A stretch of 64,000 nucleotides of DNA from positions 186,001-250,000 of the forward strand of contig WIXG01000004.1 of the NCBI GenBank assembly GCA_009869945.1, given 5' to 3'. This document shows positions 51,201-63,865 of the stretch, one piece after another. Numbering within the stretch: the first letter of the stretch is position 1; every line of letters starts with the position of its first letter. Below the pieces are notes generated by a model, which was not told the origin of the DNA, made no database searches, and was given only the letters and a program-made list of their open reading frames with translations. A program made the translations under genes and the position numbers. Origin of the DNA: Mesaphorura yosii. Its lineage: Eukaryota; Arthropoda; Collembola; Poduromorpha; Tullbergiidae.

Positions 51201-52402
51201 ACCAATATGGCCTTCCCGTACAGAATGGTTGCGAGAGTTGGAGCGTACCTGGACTTCAGGGTATGTTAGAGTCGGCTTTTTAGTGATAGGCATTCAGGAG
51301 GCTGACAACAGCAAGTTACTTCTGATGCTTTCGCTTCTAGAAATATGCACTCGCCCTGGTACAAGAGCCATTGACTGCAATTGGCTTCGAAAACGAAGAC
51401 ACGACAATCTCAGACATTTTGTTACGTACTCGATTAGTGGAATTGGCTTGCAATCTGGGAGACCCAGAGTGCACGACATTTGCTCAGACAAAATTCAGAG
51501 AGTGGATGCAGGATTCCTCCAAAAACGAGTAAGCCCTATAGCGTCATTTTTGAACTATTTACGAAGAAAGCTCAATCAGTAAATGTTTTCGCTGGTTTGT
51601 AACTGATGCAGAATTCACCCTGACTTGCGCTCCACCGTGTACTGCACTTCAATGGCAAACGGAGGAGACGCGGAATGGAATTTCATTGTGGAACAATACA
51701 AAGTGGCGCATGTCAACTCTCCATCCAAGTCGCTGCCAGACGCTGCAAGAATTGCGCTTGTTAGAGCACTGGGCTGCTCCAAGCAGAGCTACCGTTTATC
51801 ACAGTGAGATTTCATGCATTAAAAATTTAGTAACAAAAGCCAACAGCTAACATTTCGTTCTTCAAATGTGTAGACTCTTAAACTTGGCCTTGGACCCTCA
51901 AAGCTTCCTGCTTCCAGAGCACCGTCTCACAGCTTTTCAGGCCGTTGCCGGAAATTCAATCGGAGTACACCTGACGTTCAATTTCGTTCGCAACAACTTT
52001 GAAACTTTGACCAGACGGTGAGTTCGGTCTTCGAAAGTAGAATGCTAACTTATTCCGAAGGTGCTACATGTCTTATGCTACAGATTCGGAGTCGGCACTT
52101 TCTCGGGCACGATCACATCTCTTTCCAATTACCTGAATACGAGGGCAGACCGAAGCGATGTAAGATTTAGTGATTCGCTGGAGTTTATTCCGCCAAAAGC
52201 CGAAACGAAACTTACATTAAACATTATATAAACTTACCTTTTGCAGTTGGAGAAATTTATCGACGAAAACTCTGCCGCTCTGGCAAGTGTTCGAACCACA
52301 CTGGACACGGCACTAGAAAATGTTGACAGAAACATTGCTTGGATTGAAAGCTCCAACTTCGAGCAATTCAAGGTGTGGCTGGTGAATGCTGCGGTAAAAT
52401 AA
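48277..52402 (+). CDS. Secreted M1-family aminopeptidase N-like metalloprotease (962 aa)
   Basis: A zinc aminopeptidase (gluzincin, family M1) that removes N-terminal residues from peptides. Exons: 48277-48630, 48700-48908, 48977-49005, 49089-49215, 49289-49444, 49518-49648, 49718-49849, 49920-50247, 50328-50452, 50512-50570, 50653-50848, 50908-51048, 51115-51260, 51341-51528, 51612-51803, 51874-52017, 52084-52159 and 52247-52402; all 18 join in frame. A signal peptide (MTKISSFCICSFLVTLLTSA) is followed by the M1 N-domain, the exopeptidase motif GAMEN (residues 336-340) and HEIVH-x18-E with ligands His372, His376 and Glu395 (in NEGFATY). TGFYRVLYD marks the domain before the ERAP1-like C-terminal helices. 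The chain ends WLVNAAVK with no hydrophobic tail, so unlike gut GPI-anchored APNs it should be soluble. One exon is only 29 nt. Confidence 0.94.
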
Positions 52403-52448
52403 ATGGAACCGACTTTACGAAAGGGTCACGATTTATTATAGCCAGTGG

Positions 52449-52454
52449 AATAAA
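52449..52454 (+). promoter_or_regulatory. Polyadenylation signal of the aminopeptidase gene
   Basis: AATAAA 47 nt after the stop codon, which predicts a very short 3' UTR to match the very short leader. Confidence 0.65.
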
Positions 52455-52756
52455 CTTTATAAATAAGGTCAACGTCAACTGTGTACCATCACAATATAAT
52501 AAAAAACCTAACTGAAAACATTAAACTCTGCGCTCCTAAAACTATTTTCCTACAAGAATTGTCGAAAACAAATACAATACATCGAAAATCAGTTGGTCTA
52601 CGATCATGAAATAAAGTTAAATCTATCGCTTACAATTAGTGAACGTTGGGATTGCAATCAGCTCAACTACAGACCCGTACAAAGATTCAACAGAAGAAAG
52701 TCGAAGAAGGAGTACACCTACAGAAGTAGTGGAAGTTATGTAGTGCAGTGGAAAAG
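52455..52756. other. Convergent gap between aminopeptidase and ankyrin gene
   Basis: About 300 bp of AT-rich sequence with no ORF; it should hold the 3' UTR of the minus-strand ankyrin gene. Confidence 0.55.
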
Positions 52757-55700
52757 TTAAAAATTGACTTTTTCGGCGAAACTGTTGAATTCCAGCACCA
52801 CTTGCTGCAAAAACTTGTCAGTTTTCAGCTTTGCAACTGATTCGGGTGAAAGTCTGACTTTGCATTCCGGAATGCGGAAATCGCCTTCCCAAGATGGGGC
52901 CTCTGGTTGGAGTGACAGAAGGTATTCATTGACTTGAACATTTGTGGATGCGAACATTGGAGTAATGCCAGAATTGTTCGCCATGTCAAGGTTCAACTCC
53001 AGTGTATCTTTATCTCCAATTATCTTCACCAGAAGTTTCACGACATTCAAGTTTCCCTTCTTGGCAGCTAAGTGCAATGCCGTGTCGCCGTTGTTGTTAC
53101 GAAGTAATGGATTAATCCTCATATGCTCCTTTGTTTGTCCTGAAATCGAAATTCATTCCCATGAACTTGCATGTGCCGTGTTTCCACTATAAGTGTTAAA
53201 AACGACTTCGCACCTGGACCACATCGCTTCAGTAGAGTTCCTAATTGATCCACCCTTCCATTGTCTGCAGCATCATCTGCAAAGGCAAACCAGGTATGAC
53301 GTATAGTAGCAAGAATTAAGACTTTGGTCTAATGATTGAGAATTTTTAGGAGACTTACGCAGAGGAAAGTTGTATCCATTATCAGGAACATTGACACTTC
53401 CCGTTGCCGACTTTTCTATCTCATCTAGGGCCCTACTCAATGTCAAATCCAGTCTCTCATGTTTCTTTGGGTCGCCACACAGACGATGAAGCAAACTTTC
53501 TCCTGCTTTGTTAGAAGACTTCGTCACGCGACAGGTGTCATCCTGCCTCGAAACTCGAAGTTTTGGTAGTTCAAAATGATGTCTTCTGATAATTCTGGAC
53601 TTCGAAAGGCAGTGCTGTGGAGAGTAGCAAATACAAAGTACAAATGAAGCATAAAATAGTTTTGACAATTGTGAGTTCGACTTAGTTTCGAGTTTAATCA
53701 GCCAAATTACCATGAATTTGAGCTTTTCGGCTGCAGAACACTTCCCGAGCTCCTTCAATTGCGTTTCAATGATTTTCATAGTGGCGTCTTTCCCGAAATT
53801 GATGTCCTGTATTTTGCAAAGAATTGGAAGGCCATAGTTCTTAGAACCTGTGAGAATAGAATTTTCAGTGATGACTACAGACCCTCGAAGATTTGTCACA
53901 AATATTCATGGTCAACCTTTAATTAAATTATACCTATACCTGCTAGTTCAAAAGAAAACCGATTAAGTAGGCCTTCTTTAAATCCTTTCTTCCTCCGAAT
54001 TCGTCCGCAACAATAATGACGCAGTAATAGCTGGAAGAGGCGCTGTAAGCAGTAAGCATAAACTTTTTGTCCAATGTTTAAATAAACTGAAAGTCTTTAA
54101 CATAATAAGTAATAAAGTTACAACTAAAAACAGCCGTCCAGGTCTCATGGATTGGTTGGATGGGTAAAAACTGTACGAAAGCAGAAAAAGAACCACTTAC
54201 CGAAAGAACGTCGAGTTCAGCCTCATACTTTTGAACTTCAATCAAGCATTTTGACAATTCGGAGATATTTTGTACTAGGTTTTGCAATCGCAACTCAGGT
54301 GACTCGTCGTAGGAGTTAACGCCTTCAAAAATTCTCACCACCATGGGGGCCTCAAGATGGAGTTCAGATTTAGCGTGTTCTTCAAAGAGGCCTTCAAGCA
54401 AGCTGACAAAGGTGTTGAGAAATCGCAGAACGTGCTTCCCTTCCGGAGCACAATTTGCTTTGGCGTCCAGAATTAAATTTTGAATGAGATCTTTCACCAT
54501 TGGCCAATAACAATTGTTCTTATTCTTATCAAACTCGTCCAATTCCTAAAAGCAAAGGAAGCAAATATGTTTAGAAGCATGAAGTAGGGTGAACCCAGAT
54601 TCCTTTCAAACTACCAAACTCAAACTGCTGATTTGCTTATTGATCTTATTTGCTTACCGCGCTGACGGAGCCCATAGCTTGTAAAATAAACTCAAAACTT
54701 TCAGTGGTCTCGCCACATTTTGATGTTATCTTTTCCATTAGTTCAACTGCCATTCCTGAAGTTCGACGAGGCTTCATAATACAATCGTTGATAACTTGTG
54801 CGATTACCAAATAAGTAGGGAACACGTTTCTATCTATATTATCCATTAACTTAGGAATAGCCAGAACCCAACTCTTGCGTTCAACTAATTCGGTGAGCTC
54901 TTTCTCCATCTTCGCGTCCTATTGGGATTAAAAGTTAAACTGTGAGAGATTGTCATTAAAAGATTCTTATCCTCCATTATTAGGTACCTTCTGTTTTGAC
55001 TTTTCAGATGTAGCCAAATCCGTACTACTATTGGTACTGTAAGTACATGCGGATTCGCTCCTTCTCTTCTTCACTGTTGGACTCCCTGACTCGTTCCTGC
55101 CACTCCTTTTCTGGGTCTGAGTCTGGGATCTTAATTCTGTAGAACCAAATGTCTCAATGGTGGTCCCTTGACTTGCGCTGGCCTTATTGCTGCGGGTGGT
55201 TGTTGATTTCCCGCTGTATTGAATAACTGATGTCGGCATACTATTACGTTGCTGTATGGTTTGGAGAGTTTGGACACTAATGATTCGAGGGATTGGAAAC
55301 TCATCCGATGATTCATCGCTGGTGGTGTTATCGCTGATACCACTATCGGCTTTATGTTTGGTTGCGTTCTTCATTTGTAGATTATTTTTGTTTCCATTCA
55401 AGTCTACCTCCGTCAAGCTTCGAGGTCCAGCCTGCTGGCTTGCTAATGCGTACGTTCGTTCACCTACACTTTTCTCGAATATTGATATGGCGGCGTGGGG
55501 CGATCGTCGAGATTCATTTTCGCTGCTCCTATCAGAAGAGTAAATGCTTCGTTCTTGTTCTTTAGTGACGTGAAGAACAGAAGGTCCAGCCGGGGATGCA
55601 GCAGCCGATGAATCGGAAGAATTGGTTTCGTCACTACCGCTATTTGAGTTCTCGTCTAAAACATACTTTTGTGCTCCGACTTCGGTCTTATAGTCTGGAA

Positions 55701-55800
55701 TTGAATTAATGTTGGCCGGTTTCCTGAAGAAAACATATTTGAGGATTGAACCCTTGCTCATTCCGCTATTCGCAGCAGTTGGTGGCGACTTTCTCCCCAT
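52757..55800 (-). CDS. Ankyrin-repeat protein with Ser-rich N-terminus (786 aa)
   Basis: Eight exons on the minus strand: 55800-54988, 54918-54658, 54545-54201, 54042-53940, 53847-53711, 53614-53359, 53276-53214 and 53139-52757; all phases agree and give 786 residues. An in-frame TAA upstream supports this start. Residues 1-271 are low-complexity, Ser/Thr-rich with a KKRR nuclear-type signal and no domain. The middle (about 272-580) is predicted helical, Leu-rich, without a family I recognise. The C-terminus holds about three ankyrin repeats: NKAGESLLHRLCGD, GYNFPLHDAADNGRVDQLGT and NNGDTALHLAAKKGNLNVVK, followed by NSGITPMFAST and a short tail. The layout, disordered region then helices then a GETLLH-type ankyrin set, faintly recalls SLF1/ANKRD32 of the SMC5/6 pathway, but there are no BRCT domains and I hold that loosely. 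Gene structure is firm; function unknown. Confidence 0.85.
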
Positions 55801-58178
55801 TCCTTCGGCTTCAATTTAATGGTCGATTCAAGCAAATCTGTGTTTCCAGAGTATGAGTACATGTTAGTAATTAGCCTCGTAGCCTCTTCACTCTCCCTGG
55901 TCTTTGATCTATATCGTTTGAGAATTTTCTTACCTGTGCTGCAGAGATGAGCGTGAGTGCATGTCATGGTTTGGCCATTGTCTAATCAGATTAACATTTG
56001 CAGTGTAACTTGTATAAGTGGTAAATCGTCCTTTGTCATTATGATTCTGAACAGACGGAAGATTATACATGTTGGAAGTATTGTAGTATTGCTTGCTAGT
56101 AGGAATTGGAAGCAATTATTATTATGTCTCAATGTAAATTGGAAGGCCGAATCCTGGAAATCTCACCAACACTCACCACCTCCTTGATAATTCGAAACGT
56201 CAAAAGTTTTCCCACAGATAATTGCTCTCTCAAACACTGTGCAGGTTGCTTTAATTTCACCTAGACACGGCGCTGAACAATCTTATATGTGGAATCGGAC
56301 CCGGAACTGAGCAGTTAAGAAAAAATACGTCGCCGTCGCTGCAATAACAAACTCCAAAGCGAGTGCAACACAAGGCGCGATAAATATTTCTCAAGTTAAA
56401 TGACACGAACAGCGAATGGGAGAGAGAGCGAATACGGTGGTTATGTAATAATAAAACAGCAGTAGCAGCAGACAACGACGATTGTACGTATGAGACTTGT
56501 TACACGGATGAACTCTGTTCTAAAATCCAAGAGCTCGTGCGTGTTCCTTTTCCTTTTTTGCAGAAAATATCCATTTCTATTCCGTCCAAGCGCGTACACT
56601 GCACTGTAGGCAGCAGGCGGGGCAGGTAGAACGTTTTCAGTGGCAGCGACACGGCACCGGTGCACTTTAACTTTAACTACAAAGGCGACGGCGATCGACG
56701 ATGGCTTGTTTCAACGGCCATCGGCTTTTATCAATCAGTTATGCAAAATGAATGATCACATAGACTAGCAAACTATCTTACCATTATTGGCATCACGCAA
56801 AGGATTATGAGATTGCAAATCAACTTCCTCAGTGAATGCCCCAAACAATTAACATAACTTCCTTCCAAAGTACGTGTTAGTAGTTCGTTGTTCCTTCACA
56901 TAAATAAAATGAGAAAATGAAAAATGATTCCAAACATTCGACAATAAATACATACATAAATTGCATATTGTAGCGCAAGATCAATGTCACGGGCTACACT
57001 TTTCCGGCCAAGTCACATGAAGCAAACTGATTAATGGTGTTGAATAATAATGATTATAAACTATCAAAGAACTTCGTTCAACATAAAATGATTTGAAGCT
57101 TTTAACCAAAATTATCTACACAATTTTAAATGTATCATTGCATTAACACGTTCAAATTGGAGGTCACATTGAGCCGGGTAAACTTCACCTTTTACATTGA
57201 CCTTGCGCGCTTTTGTTTATTATGATTTTGGGTCAACTACAAATAATAGGAAGCACAGAAAGCAAATTAACACATAGGACAGCTATGCTGCAAGCTTGTA
57301 ACTGTAACTGCTAGATAGACAATAATAACATTTCCAATAGCTAAGAGGTCTTAATTATTAAGTCTTGTGTTTCTGCTAAGTCTCATGTAAAGTGATGGGT
57401 TCTGATGATTGGTGTTCGTGTTATTGTTTGTGAATATAACAATGTGCACTTGACTTACATTATTGTTATAATTCAAATCTAACAATAAATTGACAATTAA
57501 GTCACATGAACAGCTTGATAGTAAGCACTTTAGTCATTATTCGTTTCCACTCTCACTCTGGTAATCCGTAACCTACATGGCAGAAACAACTTACATTCGT
57601 CTAGAAGCAATAGGCTGAAATAAGACAAGAGAGGGATTTGCGTCTTTCAATATGAATTCACTGATTCACAATTGCACGGCTAATTTGGAAAATAAAATCA
57701 AGAATCGTCCAATTCAAGGTTACAATTTAGAAATTTTCGCGTGCAAGAACACTCGTAATCTAATAATACAATGCCTCGTTTAGGGTTAGAGCGATAATTG
57801 ACAATGGAATATAGGCGAATCAATTTCATATCATGACACAACAAAGACTTGGCTAACCAAGTTCAAGAACACACGTATTCTAAACAAAGTTTTCATCGCA
57901 TATTATTACTGATATCACTTACATTTAATACGTATAACTGGTACATTTGTATGCATGTAAAATTCGTGTTATCGTGTTTGTAGGTACAAATGTTTTACTA
58001 GTCAACTATGTAAAATATGTTCGTGTAAAATTATGTTTAGTTTGCTTCGTGTGTGGTTATTATCGTTACTGCGATAATGTTATGTCAGTGTATTGTGTTA
58101 TGTCTTATGTTTTATGTAGGTACTTTGTATCATGTCTCGTGTTTGCGATTAATTACAGTTAATTTTTGTTATATTGAC
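55801..58178. other. Intergenic region between the ankyrin and importin genes
   Basis: Left part: upstream region of the ankyrin gene, where a minus-strand GTAAGA donor near 55934 after CAGCACAG suggests a 5' UTR exon. Right part: long AT-rich sequence, presumably the importin 3' UTR. A minus-strand AATAAA (TTTATT at 57216-57221) is a candidate poly(A) signal about 960 nt after the importin stop. No coding sequence is supported. Confidence 0.5.
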
Positions 58179-60874
58179 CTAAAAGTTGAACCCTTCTCCC
58201 GGCATCGGAGTATTCGGATCAAACTGGAAAGCATTCTCTCCAGTTTCTGGCAACAGATTGGGATCCTCTTCAAGCTGCGAAACCAAGATAAAGTAGTGTA
58301 ATTTAGGATCTTTCCCATAATTTTATATTTTAGTAACTTGATGTTACTAAAATAATATGGTAACTTACGTCATCGGAGAAATAACTTTCAATAATGTCGT
58401 AAGCAATTTTGTAAATGTCGATATTCTCGTGATTTTGAAGAGCCTCAATCTTGTCCAGCCCTCCACATTCTTCAACCATATGACATAGTCTCTCGACTTC
58501 TTCGCCAGCAGATGACTTGAAGATGTTGTGAATTCCATCTAGAACGACTTGAATCACCTAAATCATTAAAATTTTTGGGTTAGTTAGGATACAACTCATT
58601 TATGATTATCATATGGGATCATATTAAGTTTGAATGTACCTGAGGATCCTTGCAGTTGAGTAGATTGCAAAAAGGAGGTATAACCCCACAGTTGATGAGG
58701 TAAGTAACCTGATCCTTATTGCCACTAATCGTCATGTTGCTTACAGCCCACGCTGCTTCTTTCTGTGTTTGAAATTCTCCCTAAAATACGAACACAAAAG
58801 TTAGCAGGAAATAAATACGTTAACCCACTCCCTTACTACTTTAAATTCCTACCTTGGCCAGAAGGTTGATGATAAGAGGAATCAACTGAGCATCAATAAC
58901 TGCCTGCACCTGGGCATGATTTCCGGCGGTGACATTTGATAGAAACCAAACAGCTTCCTAAAAGAAAGAAATAGGATTCAGACTTTCAAACTTAAATATT
59001 TAATATGATAGATCAAGTGTTTGGCGAGTGATTAAAATAGGAGGATCAGAAGCCAACATCCTAAACTGTCTGTCTAATACTTAACCTAAGTAAATGAGAA
59101 ATCACATTCACACACGCAGTTATTCCTCATTCATAGCTGCAGTAGTTGAAATCATTAAAAATTTCAAATGCACTACTTCTCATCCTTCGACATTTAAGTC
59201 ATCAGAATGCAGCTGAACATTCACACTCTCATTCACTCCATCACTCCAATCGTTAACATTCTGTAACTACGATAAAATTGTCTATCCTATCTAACACTGC
59301 TAAAACACTATTAAGTAACGCAGAACGCGTGCGAAAATATCGCAATATAACAGAGTTATGAAATGTAACCAAACCAAGTCTTCGGGCCCCGACACGTGGC
59401 TCGCAACGACTTTCATCATTTCCTCCGTCAATAATTAAGTTTCCTTGCGCTAATCGTTGTGCGTGTGCAAGTCAAGTTAGACATACCTTACAAATCTTTT
59501 CTTTCGGGTGATTCAGCAAGCCTGGAAAATGCGAGAGGGCATCACAGTTGAGCACTGCCTGAGTCTGTTCATCCGTTCCAGTCACAATGTTGCCAACCGC
59601 CCGAACAGTAGCGGTTTGAACCTAGGAAAATAAATTGAAGAGTCCACTACTGTGACCTCATTTATTTAAAGTTCAGAATAGAAGCTGGATAGCTTACTTT
59701 AACTTCTCGATGAGACAGCAGTGAAACTAGCTTTGGAAGCGCTCCACTGTCAATTACCATTTGAATTTGCTGATTTCCACCATCGGTCAAATAGCTAATT
59801 GCCCAAACCGTGTCAACCAACACCTAGATATCATTTGAAAATGAAGGAGTGTCGGATGACATAACCGTTTACGGGTACTTGAAACTTGATCGAAGTAACT
59901 GAGTGAAAACTCACGCTTGTATCGGTATGATGGACCAAGACATTCAAAGCAGGCAGAATGTCACGCAATGTTTGCATAGGCGGTGGTGGGTTTTTGTTTC
60001 GGCATAGGTTCACAATCACCCACGTGACATTACGCAGAAATGAAATCGGAATATCAGGTTGAATGAAATTCAAGAGTGGACCGACCATCCCCAACTCAAT
60101 GACAAAGTCACGAAGTTCCGGACCATCTCCGATAATGTTTCCTAATGCCCAAACTGCCTGCTCACAGACATTTTGATGAGGAGAAGATAGGAGATTAAGG
60201 AATAGAGGAACTGCTCCAGCAGCTACGACTGCTTGTGTTTGCTGTGACGTGCCGGAGGCAATATTTGTCAGAGCCCAGGCAGCTTCGAATTGCATAGCAG
60301 GGCTGCAAGAAAGAAAAGGCGTAAGCATTGACTGGCTTCGCTTGTAAACCAACTCGAACTCACTTTGTTGTTTTTTGTAGACAGTTGACCAAAATAGGCA
60401 AAATTCCATGTTGAATCAGCGGATCTATTGGTGGATTGCGATCCGAGGAGAGCAACTTCCTAACGGATGTTACCGCTGCGTACTGAGTCGCTTCGTCTGG
60501 GGAATTGGCTTGCTGAACAAGTTGAGTCAGATTAGTTACCGGTGGCTGAAATACAGAATTTTAATCCAAATTAACTAATTCAGGTACCGCTCAAGACAAA
60601 CGAGAGTTTGAAATTCTTACCTTCTCCTCATCTTCAATGTTGTCAGGCTCTGGCACATTTCGTCGTTTTAACAAAGTCTCTTCTCGTTTATTTTTTCGAA
60701 GCTCCACCGTGACTTCGGTTCTACGGCGTCTCATTTCCTAAATAAGCAAACATTTGCATAGAACATTTCGGACAACTAACTACTAATCAGTTGAAGACGA
60801 AGTAATTGGCAGCTTACATCTTGATCTTTGCCCTTGTTTTTGAAGTATTCCATTCGCGACTTTGAGTCCGACAT
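58179..60874 (-). CDS. KPNA4: Importin subunit alpha-3/4 (karyopherin alpha, 511 aa)
   Basis: Importin alpha carries classical-NLS cargo into the nucleus with importin beta. Ten exons on the minus strand, 60874-60818, 60737-60621, 60545-60364, 60302-59915, 59823-59698, 59621-59487, 58957-58853, 58780-58640, 58557-58369 and 58274-58179, give 511 residues in frame. The N-terminus has the importin-beta-binding domain ([17 protein letters not shown], then [17 protein letters not shown]). Ten armadillo repeats follow, with the NLS-groove Trp/Asn motifs WALTN, WALGN, WVIVN, WAISY, WFLSN and WAVSN. Diagnostic stretches [43 protein letters not shown] and [17 protein letters not shown] match the alpha-3/alpha-4 (KPNA3/KPNA4) subgroup rather than alpha-1 or alpha-2. 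The acidic tail DDLEEDP and the ending PGEGFNF are also typical. It is intact; the length is close to human KPNA4 (521). Confidence 0.97.
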
Positions 60875-63865
60875 TTTAATTGTTTCTTTTGTCTTCCACT
60901 TCTGTGAATGCAGCAATCAATATCTGTTCAAAAGGAAGACAACAGTGAGCTTGCGTTACTTTATTTGGCACTTCTACTTGCGAATTACGAGCCGGAGTAG
61001 CTGGACTCCGAATCTCTTACCTTCAACCCTTTGTTTTTATCCTCCTGCAACCACTGTCGCACGTCACTGTAAACAATTGAAACAAATCACCATTAATTAG
61101 ATTTGGAGTCGGCCATTACGTAACATGTAATAGTCTCGCACAGACTACAATCATTGAGTGTTTACACTTAATTACTGAGCTTGGGGAAATCAAATTACCA
61201 CTAAACTTACCGTGTCTCGCCTCGGACTCACAAAGACCAGAAACGTTGATTCACTCTTTTCTGCCCAGTTTGCGTTTATTTATAGGCTTCCTGAACTTTT
61301 TAATATCTTTGCAACTTCCGGTGATTGCTAATAATTAAAAGGGGAGAATGTCAGAGCGAATTAGTGCACGTTCTAGACGAAACAAATAAGATTGCAAAGA
61401 TTCCGAAACTCGTCTTGGCTCTGGTGCTCTTGCTTTTCTTCTGTATTCGAAAATAAAATGTTCGTTAGCGGAATCGTCTCGACTTCACTCTCCAACCCAA
61501 CTCAGACTACATAACCACGCCGTATTGCATGGTACTGCTCTACTGCGATGTTGCGTGATATAGCCTTCAACGGCAAATACTCTATGCATTCACAGTACTC
61601 AAATGCTGTACAAAAAATTACCAGGCACACAGCATTGAGAAATGGTGCACAGATGGAGCACGGGACCTCACAGGCGGAACACGTGTGAGATGGTTGGGTT
61701 TGAAAGTTATGAAATCCATCAGAAGAATTCAAAATATGCAAACTCTCCCCAGGCGCAGGTCCACAGGCCCAGCCAGCCTTCTAGTTTCAACGTCAACAGT
61801 ATTTTACGGTGAAGGTGTCATCAGGAAATTGGATTCACGGCAAGGTCATGGTTTCTCACCTGTATGGGCAGTGGGGCCAGTGTGGCACAAAGGAATTAGT
61901 CATTAAAGTCAATTACGAGTTAGTCAATTAAGAGATTCAGTATACGATGCTCTTATTATTAGTTGATTAGGTGCGCTTGTTAGTTCATTTGTTTACACAC
62001 ATTGAAACTTGAATCTGCCGTATGCAACTCGCAAGCGTGATCTGTTCTTCGCTAGATTGGTTCGGGAAGATAATCAGTTCATCGATCTACGGTACGTTTT
62101 CCAGTTCGAGGACGTCGAAGGAAAACCGCTGGACATAGACTTTGGTGAGTCAGTTCATCCTAAACTTTGGCTCTAACTGCTTCTTCATGACTCAATAATT
62201 ACGTAAAGCTTTTGCTGCGAAACATTTTTCTCATAAAGAGGAACCTGTCCGCTGTCAATTGTTCCCAGGATGTTGCGTTTTGCAATAACTCCTAACTCAT
62301 CCGACTTTAGAGTTTTCGTTTTAACTTCTTTAACTCGTTCAGGCGGAGGTACGATCAGTGACCTCAATCACAGCATCAGAGTCAGAGCGTCATATTATTA
62401 CAGGCCGTCCGGTCAGTGTCGGTGCTCTATTATTAAGCTGTTTACCAACTCAAACAAACATAAATAAATATTTATTGCATGCAAGCGACACTGACAATTG
62501 GAGTCGTTGGTCATTGCCGCATTGTACTTATACATGTACGGAAGGGAAGAGCTTTGTCTGTCTCACGAATTCAATGAATCATTCATTGGCAGTAATTTAG
62601 GCAAATTGTGCGTGCATTTTTAGCGGACAATCATCATTGCTTTACTATCCAGAGGCTATTTTCGGATACTATAACAATTGAAGGACGGGTCTTCCAGTTC
62701 AAAAGTAGATGTCAGAAACTTAGACTAGATTAAAGATTAGATTAAAAAATACTAGATTTTTTACTACACTTAATAGAATTTAGTGACAATGACTCTGCAG
62801 AACATTGACATGGCACGTCCATGGACCATAATTTCAAGTCCTATCGAAGTAGAATTTGTTTACTGGGCAGTATTCTAAAGAGAATATTGCAGCATGATGT
62901 CAGCACTTTACTTTTTCCAATTCTGTCAGCTCGAATCCTGGAAAATTTCCACGACCTCTGTCAATCTTTATTATGTTTAACCCGACACTGCCTACGGAAC
63001 GAATGAATGATGTTTACTCTTTTTGCAATGAATTCACCTATTCAGCTCTCATGCAACAATAGTACATGATAATTGCTTGTGAAAATTATAAAAGTACAAA
63101 AAGACAAGCCACCATTGCTTGGGGTGGTTAGTCATCCAGACCAAAATGGTCCAGAATTGCGCTGCCTTGCTTCGTGTCTGCATACGCCGTTACAGAAGTC
63201 TAACTTGGAGTACCAACCAGCCATCAACGTCGTCTTCCTAGCATCATAAAGATAAAAAAGCAATAATTATATTATGTATTATTGCATTAATAGATCAAGG
63301 AAAATAAACACACACACGCCAACACCCACAAAATACAATCAACAACACCCTGAAGCAACAGAAAAGCAACAAAACTTCAACCCTCATGGTTTCACGTTTC
63401 ATTCGTCGCGTCACCACCATATCATCAACAAAAAGTAATTAGATTAGCTGCAATACGCAACACAACGAGGAGACGACACTAAAACGTGAGCAACAGACTT
63501 CAGACTGTGATAACTCACTCGTTTGGAAGTTTTTACACCTGATTACACTAACGAGCTTACGTGCTTTCGCACTCGCACAAGTGTGTTGCAACCTTTGTGT
63601 TTTGTTTACTTTCATTACCATCAATCGTCAATCTGAAACGTGAGCTTGCATAGAATCTGCAGTTCTGCGGTAATTTGCAACTGGACCTCACTTACCGATG
63701 TGTTAAGTTTGGAATTTATAACTTGCACGGCTTGCAGAATTAAGATTACAGTTTAGTGTTGACGCGTGGAAGATTTTTGTGCCAGTGCCAATGCCGTTGT
63801 CGACAAATGTCCCTGCGTACTGTGCTGTAATGCCATTTTCTGCTTCGCATTAAACTAATTCGACC
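60875..63865. other. Intergenic region, possible exons of an unrecognised gene
   Basis: After the importin promoter and 5' UTR, two exon-like segments stand out on the + strand. Around 61520-61800 all three frames are open for long stretches, including one reading MVHRWSTGPHRRNT and later FESYEIHQKNSKYANSP before a GTGAAG donor. Near 62040-62143 a frame reads RDLFFARLVREDNQFIDLRY then VFQFEDVEGKPLDIDF before GTGAGT. I could not join them into one consistent model. From 62.2 to 63.86 kb I see nothing coding, only AT-rich and ACACAC-rich sequence. Confidence 0.35.
62050..62143 (+). CDS. Possible isolated exon of an unrecognised gene
   Basis: The segment opens after CTCGCAAG, reads RDLFFARLVREDNQFIDLRY and then VFQFEDVEGKPLDIDF, and closes at the canonical donor GTGAGT at 62144. 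The balanced, charged composition looks like protein rather than a chance frame. No start codon, domain or neighbouring exon could be attached with confidence. A second reading, in which an ATG at 62022 starts a short hydrophobic peptide, is also possible. Treat this as a hint only. Confidence 0.3.
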
